Positions 1 through 8,723 of a DNA stretch of 64,000 nucleotides are shown piece by piece. Each line of letters starts with the position of its first letter. The stretch's first letter is position 1. The DNA is taken from the NCBI RefSeq assembly GCF_041080815.1, contig NZ_CP160205.1:1550001-1614000 (forward strand), given 5' to 3'. The notes beneath the pieces are model-generated. The model saw nothing but the letters and a program-made list of their open reading frames with translations. It was not told the DNA's origin and did no database searches. This DNA is from Mucilaginibacter yixingensis. GTDB taxonomy: Bacteria > Bacteroidota > Bacteroidia > Sphingobacteriales > Sphingobacteriaceae. The translations under genes and the position numbers were made by a program.

Positions 1-1221
1 TGCTCGGGTCAGTCTAACATGAAGTTTACCATGGGCAAGGGCACGGCTAACTGGCAAAATGGAGTGAACAATATGGAAGAGGAAATTGCCAAGGCCGATT
101 ATCCAAAGATCAGACAGTTCACTGCAAAGGAAGTAATCTCAGACACGCTGAGCAAAGATACCGAAGGCCACTGGATGGATTGCACGCCACAGAATGCAGC
201 GCAATTTTCAGCAGTTGCTTATTACTATGCTCGCGAGATTTATAAAAAGACAGGTTTTCCTGTTGGGTTGATCTGCTCTTATTGGGGCGGCACTCCGGCG
301 GAATCATGGACTAGCCGCAATGCGCTCTTGGCTAATGATGACCTGAAACAAATAGTTACCCGTTACGAAGACGGTCTGCAACACTTTGACGAACTAACGC
401 AAAAATATAAAGCTGCCTATAACCAATGGCAACAAGATACAGCCGTTGCCAAAAAGCAGCATGTAAAATTGCCCGCTAAGCCAGCTGCACCTATTGGCAT
501 GCACAGCAACGTGGCACCGTACAAATTATACAATGGCATGATTGCCCCTATAGAGGCTTACACTGTTAAAGGAGTGATCTGGTATCAGGGCGAGAGTAAC
601 GCCACCCGGGCTTATCAATACAGAAAACTGTTCCCGGCAATGATTAAAAGCTGGCGAGAGGAACGTCACGATACCAATCTGCCGTTTTATTTTGTGCAGG
701 TATCTCCGCATTATACCGAGAACGGCGTGATTCGCGAGTCGCAGCTAATTGCCTGGCAAAGTTTGCCGCATACCGGCATGGTGGTGACTACGGATAACGG
801 CGACTCGACTAACATCCATCCGCGTAATAAGGAACTGGTGGGTTCGCGCTTGGCTTTGTGGGCGTTTAAAAACGAATACGGTTTTAAAGATGTAGTGCCA
901 TCGGGCCCGCTTTATAAATCAATGAAAGCTGAGGGTAATAGCATCCGTCTAAACTTTGATTATACAGATGGCGGCCTGAAAGCAAAAGACGGCGATTTGA
1001 AGGAGTTTACCATAGCTGGTGATGATCATGTATTCCACACAGCACAGGCCCGTATTGAGGGGAATAGTGTTGTGGTGAGTAGTCCGCTGGTTGCCAAGCC
1101 TGTGGCTGTGCGCTTTGCCTACCGGGCTATCCCACTGCCTAACTTTTATAATGGGGCCGGTTTACCCGCTACCCCATTCCGTACCGACAATTGGCCGGTG
1201 GAAACTCAGAACGTAAACTAA
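1..1221 (+). CDS. Sialate O-acetylesterase-like SGNH hydrolase, 5' end cut by window edge
   Basis: The reading frame is open from base 1, and the first codons read CSGQSNM, the catalytic-serine block (GQSNM) of the sialate O-acetylesterase family. The true start therefore lies upstream of the window, and the ATG at 19 is internal. Further family motifs are WYQGESNA near the middle and DNGDSTNIHP, which should supply the catalytic Asp/His. The end reads LPNFYNGAGLPATPFRTDNW, typical of family C-termini. Members remove acetyl groups from sialic acid or, in plant-polysaccharide loci, from acetylated pectin or xylan. With CE12, GH35, GH2 and GH105 as neighbours, a pectin or hemicellulose substrate is more likely than sialic acid; that is inference. 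Family assignment is firm, substrate is not. Confidence 0.9.
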   Translation, partial: CSGQSNMKFTMGKGTANWQNGVNNMEEEIAKADYPKIRQFTAKEVISDTLSKDTEGHWMDCTPQNAAQFSAVAYYYAREIYKKTGFPVGLICSYWGGTPAESWTSRNALLANDDLKQIVTRYEDGLQHFDELTQKYKAAYNQWQQDTAVAKKQHVKLPAKPAAPIGMHSNVAPYKLYNGMIAPIEAYTVKGVIWYQGESNATRAYQYRKLFPAMIKSWREERHDTNLPFYFVQVSPHYTENGVIRESQLIAWQSLPHTGMVVTTDNGDSTNIHPRNKELVGSRLALWAFKNEYGFKDVVPSGPLYKSMKAEGNSIRLNFDYTDGGLKAKDGDLKEFTIAGDDHVFHTAQARIEGNSVVVSSPLVAKPVAVRFAYRAIPLPNFYNGAGLPATPFRTDNWPVETQNVN

Positions 1222-1250
1222 TTTAAAACCTACCTATAAAAACCTATAAA

Positions 1251-1337
1251 ATGAGAGAAAGTATCAAATACCGAGGATTATACAAGCTTACTGTTGCTGC
1301 CCTAGCCATAGTAGGTATTATTGCTGTGTTGTGGTGA
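1251..1337 (+). CDS. Possible 28-residue single-pass membrane peptide
   Basis: A short ORF fills the gap between the esterase and the GH2 gene. It opens with ATG about 30 bases after the esterase stop and ends in TGA. The peptide has a basic N-terminus (MRESIKYRGLYK) followed by a hydrophobic helix (LTVAALAIVGIIAVLW), the layout of a small inner-membrane peptide. I do not recognise a family. It could be a genuine small protein of the operon or a chance ORF. The charge-then-helix layout and its position inside a co-directional operon support it, but its length gives little statistical weight. Confidence 0.35.
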   Translation: MRESIKYRGLYKLTVAALAIVGIIAVLW

Positions 1338-1389
1338 TATAGTTACCTCAGATCAAACCAAATAAATAAAACCAATAGACCAAATTATA

Positions 1390-3735
1390 ATGAATAGAAA
1401 ATTTACTTTTTTAATGATGTTATCCCTCGCGGGGCAGCTCTCATATGGGCAAACCGCAACGCCGGGCAGAAAGATAGCATCGTTTGACAATGACTGGCTG
1501 TTTTACAAAGGCGATGCCAGCGGAGCCGAGAAATCCAGCTTCAAAGATGCCGCCTGGCGCAAGCTGGACGTGCCGCATGATTGGATGATTGAGGGGCCTT
1601 ACAGTCAGGATAATAAAACCGGTCGCGGTGGTGGTTATCTGCCATCAGGCATTGGCTGGTACCGCAAATATTTTACGTTGGATGCGGCGGATGCAGTCAA
1701 GAACGTGGCCATAGAGTTTGATGGTGTGATGGCTAACAGCGACGTGTGGATTAATGGTTATCACTTGGGTAAACGTCCGTACGGCTACATCAGCTTTAAC
1801 TATGAGCTGAACGGTCATCTAAACTTTGGTAAAGGCAAAACTAACGTAATTGCCGTGCGTGCCGATAACACTATTCAGCCTGCATCTCGCTATTATACTG
1901 GCGCTGGCATTTACCGCCATGTGCGTTTGGTAACCTCTAACCAGGTACACATCAGCACTTGGGGCGTGTTTGTAACCACGCCAGAAGTAAGCGCAGAGAA
2001 AGCCACTGTGCATGTAAAAACCATGGTGAACAATATAGCGGCAGCAAGCAAAAGCGTCATGCTGCAAACTACACTATATGATGCCGCTGGTAAAGCTGTC
2101 GGTACCGCTTCTAAAACTGCTGCCAAACAGGTGGCTAAAGGTGATACGGTAGTTTTTGAGCAGGATATTGCTGTTGCAAATCCAAAATTGTGGAGCACCG
2201 CAGCGCCAACCTTATACAAAGCGGTAACGCAGGTGCTGGCAGATGGTAAGGTGATTGATGATGCCGCCAATAGCTTCGGTATCCGTAGTATTAAATTCAC
2301 GGCCGATCAGGGCTTTTTGCTCAATGGTAAAAAGCTGATGATTAAAGGCGTGTGCCTGCATCATGATGTAGGTGCATTTGGCTCAGCCGTACCGCTGAGT
2401 GCCTGGGAGCGCAGGCTGCAGGCGCTTAAAAATATTGGTGTAAATGGTATCCGTACCTCGCACAACCCGGTTGCGCCGGAGTTTCTGGACCTGTGCGATC
2501 GGATGGGCTTTGTAGTGATGGACGAAAGCTTTGACACCTGGGAGGCCAACAAAGTATCCCGCGGTAATGACGGTGGCGGCTATAACCTCTATTTTAAACA
2601 ATGGGGAATGATAGATCAGCGCGATCAGGTACTACGAGATCGTAATCACCCTTCTATTGTAATCTATAGCGTTGGTAACGAGATCCATGATGCGCTGAAT
2701 GATTCTACCGGTTTTAAAAAATATCGCGATCTGCAGAATACTTGCCATAAATATGATCCAAGCCGCCCTGTAACCATGGCGCTGTTCCGTCCGAATGTTT
2801 CTAAAGTCTATGATAACGGTTTTGCCAAAATGATGGACGTGGTGGGCCAGAACTATCGCGAAAATGAACTGGTTGATGCCCACACGGCACACCCGGATTG
2901 GATTGTGATTGGTACCGAGAACGGGCATACGCTAACCGCATGGCAAGCGCTGCGAGATCATAACTATATGTCGGGCCAGTTCCTTTGGGTTGGTGTTGAT
3001 TATCTGGGTGAATCTGATTGGCCAAACGTAACCGATGGTCAGGGTGTGTTTGACCGTACCATGGGCACCCGTCCGCTTACTTTACAGCGCGAAAGCTGGT
3101 GGTCTGACAAGCCTGTTGTGCACATTGTAAGAAATAGCCAGGCTACAGGTCGCGGCGCCGGTCTAGTTGCCGATTGGACCCCTACAGATCCTGCTGCTTA
3201 TCAAAATGCCAAAATATCGGTATACAGCAATTGCGACGATGTGGAGCTGTTCCTGAATGGCAAATCATTAGGCAGCAAAGCCAAACCAGCAGACGATGAT
3301 TCACGCAATTGGGAGGTGCCATACGAGAAAGGTTCGCTTAAAGCGGTAGCCAAAAATGGTGGCAAAGTAGTAGTTACAGAGGAACTGAAAACTGCCGGTG
3401 TACCAGCCAAAATCATTCTGACAACAGAGCGCGGTTCTATCAAAAATAACTGGGACGATGTGGCCTACGTTACTGCCCAGGTGGTGGATGCCAATGGCGT
3501 ACCTTGCCCACAGGCAGATAACGAAGTGACGTTTAGTGTAAGTGGGCCGGGTGCAATTGCCGCAACAGATAATGGTGATCTGGCTAATCATGTAGCATTT
3601 TCAGAGCCCGTTAGGCATGCTTATCGCGGTAAATGTATTGTTATTATAAGGGGTAAGGGAGAGGGTAAAGCCACTGTTCAGGCATCTGGCGCGGGTTTAA
3701 CCTCGTCTTCAGTTTCTATAAATATTGGTAAGTAA
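1390..3735 (+). CDS. GH2 family beta-galactosidase, secreted
   Basis: This 781-residue glycoside hydrolase family 2 enzyme starts with a signal peptide (about residues 1-21, ending SYGQ). Order of domains: sugar-binding jelly roll (about 30-185, with VWINGYHLGKRPYGY), immunoglobulin-like domain (about 190-300), TIM barrel (about 300-600, with GVCLHHDVGAFG and NGIRTSHNP), then C-terminal Ig-like domains including the DUF4982-type stretch VELFLNGKSLGSK. The acid/base is Glu431 in SVGNEIHD and the likely nucleophile is Glu510 in GTENGH. GH2 retaining enzymes remove terminal beta-galactose or related sugars; here galactan side chains of rhamnogalacturonan-I are the likely target, by context only. 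It probably acts in the periplasm. The start is the first ATG with a proper signal peptide. Confidence 0.92.
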   Translation: MNRKFTFLMMLSLAGQLSYGQTATPGRKIASFDNDWLFYKGDASGAEKSSFKDAAWRKLDVPHDWMIEGPYSQDNKTGRGGGYLPSGIGWYRKYFTLDAADAVKNVAIEFDGVMANSDVWINGYHLGKRPYGYISFNYELNGHLNFGKGKTNVIAVRADNTIQPASRYYTGAGIYRHVRLVTSNQVHISTWGVFVTTPEVSAEKATVHVKTMVNNIAAASKSVMLQTTLYDAAGKAVGTASKTAAKQVAKGDTVVFEQDIAVANPKLWSTAAPTLYKAVTQVLADGKVIDDAANSFGIRSIKFTADQGFLLNGKKLMIKGVCLHHDVGAFGSAVPLSAWERRLQALKNIGVNGIRTSHNPVAPEFLDLCDRMGFVVMDESFDTWEANKVSRGNDGGGYNLYFKQWGMIDQRDQVLRDRNHPSIVIYSVGNEIHDALNDSTGFKKYRDLQNTCHKYDPSRPVTMALFRPNVSKVYDNGFAKMMDVVGQNYRENELVDAHTAHPDWIVIGTENGHTLTAWQALRDHNYMSGQFLWVGVDYLGESDWPNVTDGQGVFDRTMGTRPLTLQRESWWSDKPVVHIVRNSQATGRGAGLVADWTPTDPAAYQNAKISVYSNCDDVELFLNGKSLGSKAKPADDDSRNWEVPYEKGSLKAVAKNGGKVVVTEELKTAGVPAKIILTTERGSIKNNWDDVAYVTAQVVDANGVPCPQADNEVTFSVSGPGAIAATDNGDLANHVAFSEPVRHAYRGKCIVIIRGKGEGKATVQASGAGLTSSSVSINIGK

Positions 3736-3746
3736 ATCAGTTTACT

Positions 3747-4538
3747 ATGGCAAAAATATTTAAGTTTTGCTTTATGTTGATATTGGCCGGCCTGGTAGGG
3801 CTGGCCTTTACGCGTCAGCAGAAGCCTACCATTTATATCATCGGCGATTCTACCACCCACAACACCCTGCCCATGATGGGCTGGGGAACAGCCTTCGCCG
3901 ATTTTGTTGATACCACCCGCATCAACGTGGCTAACCATGCCATGGCTGGGCGAAGCACCCGTTCTTTTGTACGCGAAGGCCGCTGGCGGGTAGTAGATTC
4001 CCTATTAAAACCAGGCGATTATGTGATGATGGTTTTCGGTCATAACGAAGGCGAGAAGCCCGGCGTGGTTGGCCCCAATCCGGACGCACATCAGCGCGCT
4101 ATTGCCCGCGGTGTGTTAAAAGGCATTGGCGAAGACACGGTGCATTTAACCTGGCCCGATGGTAAGCAAGAGATTGTACACACATTTGGCTGGTACATTC
4201 GTCAGTTTATTCGTGATACTAAAGCCAAAGGCGCAACACCGGTGGTGTTGTCTATGATTCCGCATAACATTTTTAAAGACGGCAAAGTGCCGCGTGCCGA
4301 TAAAGATTATGGCCTGTGGTCAAAACAAGTGGCAGATCAGGAAGGTGTGGCGTTTATCGACATGAATAATCTAACTGCAGATAAGTACGAAAAATGGGGC
4401 GCCGACTCTGTTGCCAAACTTTTTATGCCTGATAAAACGCATACCACGCCTGCGGGCGCGCGGGTAAATGCGCAATCGGTAGTAGATGGCATCAAAGCAA
4501 ATCCGGCAATTACCTTAAACCAATACCTCAAAAAATGA
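3747..4538 (+). CDS. Rhamnogalacturonan acetylesterase (CE12-like), copy 1
   Basis: This 263-residue SGNH/GDSL hydrolase matches carbohydrate esterase family 12. The nucleophile block is IIGDSTTHN (Ser35), followed by AGRSTRSF, the FGHNEG block III, and DKTHTTPAGA with the catalytic Asp/His pair. The N-terminus is a short hydrophobic signal or anchor. Family members remove acetyl groups from galacturonic acid in rhamnogalacturonan, opening the backbone to lyases and hydrolases. It is the first of three tandem paralogues; its stop codon overlaps the next start (ATGA). It is 11 bases downstream of the GH2 gene, so it sits in the same operon. All catalytic residues are present. Confidence 0.9.
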   Translation: MAKIFKFCFMLILAGLVGLAFTRQQKPTIYIIGDSTTHNTLPMMGWGTAFADFVDTTRINVANHAMAGRSTRSFVREGRWRVVDSLLKPGDYVMMVFGHNEGEKPGVVGPNPDAHQRAIARGVLKGIGEDTVHLTWPDGKQEIVHTFGWYIRQFIRDTKAKGATPVVLSMIPHNIFKDGKVPRADKDYGLWSKQVADQEGVAFIDMNNLTADKYEKWGADSVAKLFMPDKTHTTPAGARVNAQSVVDGIKANPAITLNQYLKK

Positions 4539-5320
4539 TCTTTAATAAGATGAGAAAGAAGATAATATATCCGCTCTTCCTGTTATCAGCAGTTGTTGCC
4601 GTGCTGGCTTTTACCAGACAACCAAAACCAACGCTGTACATGATTGGCGACTCAACCATGCATAATAACGATAAGGACCTTTGGGGTTGGGGAACTACCA
4701 TTGTTGATCAGCTCGATACTACAAAAATCAGCGTGGTTAATAGCGCAACGGCAGGTCGCAGCACACGTACGTTTGTGAAAGAGGGCCGCTGGGCCAAAGT
4801 GCAAGAAGCCTTAAAACCCGGCGATTTTGTAATTATGGGCTTCGGTCATAACGAGGGTTCTAAGCCCGATACTACAAAAGGCGGCTATCGTGGCGTACTG
4901 AAAGGCACAGGACAGGATTCGGTAGTATTACAGTGGACTGCTGGTCCGGAAGTAGTGCATACCTACGGCTGGTATCTGCGTAAATTTATTCGCGAAGCTA
5001 AAGCTAAAGGGGCTTACCCAATTGTAGTCTCTATGATTCCGCGCCGCGAGTGGGATAAAGACGGTAAGATTGTTTTAGCTAACAAAGACTATGGCCTGTG
5101 GGCGCAGCAAGTGGCCCAGGAAGAAGGGGCAGCCTTTGTTGATCTGAACGGCATCACTGCAGCTAAATACAACCAGTTAACACGCGATCAGGTATTTGCC
5201 CTGTTTGGTACAGACCATACTCATACCAATAAGGCAGGCGCCGTTATCAACGCGCAATCATTTGTTGATGGCTTGAAACAACAGCCTAACGTTCCATTGA
5301 ATAACTATCTGAAGAAATAA
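4535..5320 (+). CDS. Rhamnogalacturonan acetylesterase (CE12-like), copy 2
   Basis: Second tandem CE12 paralogue, 261 residues. The motifs are MIGDSTMHN (Ser40), TAGRSTRTF, FGHNEGSKP and DHTHTNKAGA. The ATG at 4535 overlaps the previous stop by four bases, which suggests translational coupling; an alternative ATG at 4550 (MRKKIIYPL) would give a cleaner signal peptide and is equally possible. It is very similar in layout to copy 1, including the GDFVIMGFGHNEG strand, so a local duplication is the simplest origin. The role is deacetylation of rhamnogalacturonan, probably with a different acetyl position or oligomer preference from its neighbours (inference). Confidence 0.9.
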   Translation: MIFNKMRKKIIYPLFLLSAVVAVLAFTRQPKPTLYMIGDSTMHNNDKDLWGWGTTIVDQLDTTKISVVNSATAGRSTRTFVKEGRWAKVQEALKPGDFVIMGFGHNEGSKPDTTKGGYRGVLKGTGQDSVVLQWTAGPEVVHTYGWYLRKFIREAKAKGAYPIVVSMIPRREWDKDGKIVLANKDYGLWAQQVAQEEGAAFVDLNGITAAKYNQLTRDQVFALFGTDHTHTNKAGAVINAQSFVDGLKQQPNVPLNNYLKK

Positions 5321-5324
5321 CGAA

Positions 5325-6155
5325 ATGAAAAACTTTATACGCAAAAATGCAGGTAAACTGATGTTGCTGGCGGCCGTGGTATCACTATCGTCATTCGCAT
5401 TAATCAGACCACAGGATAAACCAACTTTTTATATGATTGGCGACTCGACCGTAAAGAACGGCCGGGACGACGGTCAGCACCTCGGTCCGGACGGGCTTTG
5501 GGGCTGGGGCCATTACATTCACGAGTATTTTGATTCAACCAAAATCAACATAGAAAATGATGCGCTGGGAGGCACCAGCAGCCGTTCGTTCATGAACATG
5601 GGTTTATGGGATAAAGTGTTGGCTAAACTGAAGCCCGGCGATTTTGTGATCATGCAATTCGGTCATAATGACGGCGGAGCGTTGTTTGATACCGCGCGCG
5701 CCCGTGCCACCATTAATGGTGTTGGCGATGAGCAAAAAGACGGTTTCAACCCGATGCCATATATGAAAAAACAGGAAACTGTGCACACTTATGGCTGGTA
5801 CATGCGTAAGTATATCAATGATGCGAAGGCCAAAGGCGCTACTGCTATTATCTGTTCACCAATCCCGCGTAATAGCTGGAAAGATGGTAAGGCTGCCGGT
5901 CGCAATGCTGGTAATAACTACGGTGGCTGGGCTCAGCAAGTTGCACAGCAAACCGGTGCTTATTTTATAGATCTGAATAAAATGATTTCTGACGATTATG
6001 ACCAGGAAGGTGAAGAGAAAGTAAAATCGACTTATTTCCATACCGATCATACCCATACCATTGAGGCCGGTGCGCGCCTCAACTCAAAATTTGTGATTGA
6101 TGGCATCAAGGCAAATCCTGATCTTGCGCTGAATAAATACTTGCTGCAAAAATAA
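5325..6155 (+). CDS. Rhamnogalacturonan acetylesterase (CE12-like), copy 3
   Basis: Third CE12 paralogue, 276 residues, four bases after copy 2. Motifs are MIGDSTVKN (Ser41), GGTSSRSF, FGHNDGGA and DHTHTIEAGA. It is more diverged than copies 1 and 2: it carries an extra loop after the GDS block (about residues 46-57, GRDDGQHLGPDG) and another after block III (about 120-145). Such loops border the substrate cleft in this fold, so substrate choice may differ. The N-terminal 26 residues form a signal peptide. Its stop codon TAA is followed at once by the ATG of the GH35 gene. Confidence 0.9.
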   Translation: MKNFIRKNAGKLMLLAAVVSLSSFALIRPQDKPTFYMIGDSTVKNGRDDGQHLGPDGLWGWGHYIHEYFDSTKINIENDALGGTSSRSFMNMGLWDKVLAKLKPGDFVIMQFGHNDGGALFDTARARATINGVGDEQKDGFNPMPYMKKQETVHTYGWYMRKYINDAKAKGATAIICSPIPRNSWKDGKAAGRNAGNNYGGWAQQVAQQTGAYFIDLNKMISDDYDQEGEEKVKSTYFHTDHTHTIEAGARLNSKFVIDGIKANPDLALNKYLLQK

Positions 6156-8636
6156 ATGATAAAGAAAAATCTCGCCTTTACCGCCTTAATGTCGTTGTCG
6201 GTAGCTGTTACACAGGCTCAGTCTGTTGAAGAGCATGTGGTTAATATCGGTAATGACCCTGTCCCGGTAGAAAACAACCACTTTAAACAGGGAACCAATA
6301 TAGACCCTAAAGGCGTTAAGCTCGATCTGAATAATTTTTACCTGCGCAGTGCCGGCAAACCCATATTGCCGGTAATGGGCGAGTTCCATTACTCACGCTA
6401 TCCCCGTGCGGAGTGGGAGCAGGCTTTGCTGCAGATGAAGGCTGCCGGTGTGCAGATCATTGCCTTGTATACTTTCTGGAACCACCATGAGCAGGAGGAG
6501 GGCAAGTTCAGGTTTGATGATAACCGCGATGTGCACTACTTCCTGGAGCTGTGTAAAAAACATGGCTTAGAGGCCGTAGTAAGGATTGGCCCATGGGCGC
6601 ATGGGGAAGACCGCAACGGCGGCTACCCTGATTGGTTTGTGAAGCGTCACCTGAAAAATGGTTTCGATCGTGCCAGTCAGAATGGTGAGATCCAGCCTGA
6701 AGTAGTAACCTGGTACGCCAAGTTGGCCGAGCAGTTTAAAGGACTGTATTATAAAGATGGTGGCCCGATTATTGGCCTGCAGGTAGATAACGAGGTGCAC
6801 AGCAATGGCCCGAACAGTTGGGGTTATCAGTACCTGACCAATCTGAAAAAATTGGCGGTAGAAAAAGGAATGGACGTGCCTCTTTATGTGGTGACCGGCT
6901 GGCCTGGTCCGGTTGTGCCAGAGGACGAAGTATTGCCGCTTTGGGGCGGTTATGCCGATGCGCCCTGGGCTCAAAATACTAAAGAGCAGCCGGCCAATAA
7001 TCTTTATCAGTTTATAACAGATCGTCGCGATAAAAACATTGGCAACGATGTACTGAAGTATGATAAAAGCGACGCGACGGTACCCGTTTATCGCCACCCG
7101 TTCCTAACGGTAGAAATGGGATCTGGCCTGCAGGATACTTACCTGCGTCGCCCGGTAGTTGATAATAAAGATATTTTGGGGATGCTGTACACTCGTTTGG
7201 GTACAGGTGCTAACATGTTGGGTTACTATGTTTTCCATGGCACGCAGCACCCGCTGAGCTGGGATGGCGAACACTCTATGCAGGAGTCTAAAGCTACCAT
7301 TTACCCTTACCCCAATGATTATCCGCTGATCTCTTACGATTTTGAAGCACCACTAGGCGAGTGGGGCTATACGCAGGATTACTATCATGACCTGAAATTG
7401 CTGCACCAGTTCACTGCCGATTATGGCGCAAAACTGGCGCCGATGTTCAGCATCGTTCCGGCTGATAACCCGGTTAAGGCCGATGATATGGATAAGTTAC
7501 GCTATGCCGTGCGCAGCAAAGATGGCGCAGGCTTTGTGTTTTTTAACAACTACGTGCGCCACTACAAAATGGCCGATCATCAGCAGGTTGCCTTCACCAT
7601 CAAAACGCCGAAGGAAACTGTGCGCATACCAGAGCAGGGAAGTATCAGCATTAAAAGCGGTGCAGAAGGGTTGATTCCGTTTAACCTAAATGCCGGTAAT
7701 GTATTGATTAAATATGCAACTGTGCATCCGTCTGCCATTATTGGTGATACCTACTTTTATTACACTATGGATGGCGTTGAGCCGCAGTTTAAGTTGGATA
7801 ACAGCAACATAGCCGGTATCAACTTTCCAAATGGTAAAGTGAGCAAACAAGGGAAATCTACTTTCCTGAACAACATCAGGCCGGGGACAGATTGTATCGC
7901 CACCATCACCACTAAAAATAAGAAGACTATTAAGCTGGTGGTGTTCACCGCTGCCGATGCCAAATATAGCTACGTATTCAACATCAAAGGAACTAAAACG
8001 CTGGTGCTGACCAGTAAGCAAGCTTTTTATGATGAGGTGAATAACGAACTGACCGTTCGTTCGATTGACGAGCCGGAGTTTTCGGTTTACTCATATCCGG
8101 CATTGCAAACAAAAAACGCAGCTTCGGCAGCCAAGGGTACCGATGGTTTGTTCAATGTTTATTCTATCAGCTTGAAAGCTGCGCCGCAGTTAAAAGTGAA
8201 GTTCCCACCGGTTGCAGGGCAGCAGGAGTTGGCTAAATATGTACAGGGTCACACCGAGACGCCGGTAAGGCCGGGTTATGGTGTGCATTACTCGGATACC
8301 GTACAATCGGTAACCTATAAACTGTCGCTGCCTGCGCAACTGCCTGACGGCGTTTATGATGAGTTGTTACAGTTAACCTACACCGGTAACACTGCTGCTA
8401 TTTACGCCAACAAAACCATTATCGCCGATGACTATTTTAACGGTAAGCCCATGTATTTCAGCCTGCGAAGAAATGCGGATAAACTAGGTAAAAATGAGTT
8501 TTTAATGCAGATTACGCCAGTGCTGAACAAGCCTAATATTTATTTTGAGCCTGATGTAGCCGCCGGACTAAAAGCATCGAACGAAACTAAACTGACTAAC
8601 GTAACGGCCAAACCTGTTTACCAGGTGGTTTTATAA
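6156..8636 (+). CDS. GH35 family beta-galactosidase, secreted
   Basis: This 826-residue protein has an N-terminal signal peptide (cleavage near VTQAQS) and a GH35 TIM barrel. Barrel motifs include GEFHYSRYPRAEWEQ, TFWNHHEQ and RIGPWAHGEDRNGGYPDWF. The acid/base is Glu213 in QVDNEVHSNG and the nucleophile is Glu320 in LTVEMGSG. Beta-sandwich domains follow. GH35 enzymes are retaining exo-beta-galactosidases; in pectin loci they trim galactan branches. The start codon directly follows the stop of the third CE12 gene (TAAATG), so translation is probably coupled. It differs from the GH2 gene upstream by fold, so the locus holds two unrelated galactosidase types. Confidence 0.92.
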   Translation: MIKKNLAFTALMSLSVAVTQAQSVEEHVVNIGNDPVPVENNHFKQGTNIDPKGVKLDLNNFYLRSAGKPILPVMGEFHYSRYPRAEWEQALLQMKAAGVQIIALYTFWNHHEQEEGKFRFDDNRDVHYFLELCKKHGLEAVVRIGPWAHGEDRNGGYPDWFVKRHLKNGFDRASQNGEIQPEVVTWYAKLAEQFKGLYYKDGGPIIGLQVDNEVHSNGPNSWGYQYLTNLKKLAVEKGMDVPLYVVTGWPGPVVPEDEVLPLWGGYADAPWAQNTKEQPANNLYQFITDRRDKNIGNDVLKYDKSDATVPVYRHPFLTVEMGSGLQDTYLRRPVVDNKDILGMLYTRLGTGANMLGYYVFHGTQHPLSWDGEHSMQESKATIYPYPNDYPLISYDFEAPLGEWGYTQDYYHDLKLLHQFTADYGAKLAPMFSIVPADNPVKADDMDKLRYAVRSKDGAGFVFFNNYVRHYKMADHQQVAFTIKTPKETVRIPEQGSISIKSGAEGLIPFNLNAGNVLIKYATVHPSAIIGDTYFYYTMDGVEPQFKLDNSNIAGINFPNGKVSKQGKSTFLNNIRPGTDCIATITTKNKKTIKLVVFTAADAKYSYVFNIKGTKTLVLTSKQAFYDEVNNELTVRSIDEPEFSVYSYPALQTKNAASAAKGTDGLFNVYSISLKAAPQLKVKFPPVAGQQELAKYVQGHTETPVRPGYGVHYSDTVQSVTYKLSLPAQLPDGVYDELLQLTYTGNTAAIYANKTIIADDYFNGKPMYFSLRRNADKLGKNEFLMQITPVLNKPNIYFEPDVAAGLKASNETKLTNVTAKPVYQVVL

Positions 8637-8723
8637 ACCCGATTGTAACGATGGGGATAGGCTGATGGCTTCCTCGCTGCTTTTAATTAAACTTGAATAC
8701 TGATCAATCCTGATACAAACCGA

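Noticed and set aside
1..1221. Sialic-acid catabolism cluster
   Set aside because: The first gene resembles sialate O-acetylesterase, but no sialidase, lyase, epimerase or transporter is nearby; CE12, GH105 and GH43 indicate pectin.
6567..7097. Long minus-strand ORF of 176 codons inside GH35
   Set aside because: Antisense shadow of GH35, whose catalytic motifs are all intact in the plus frame.
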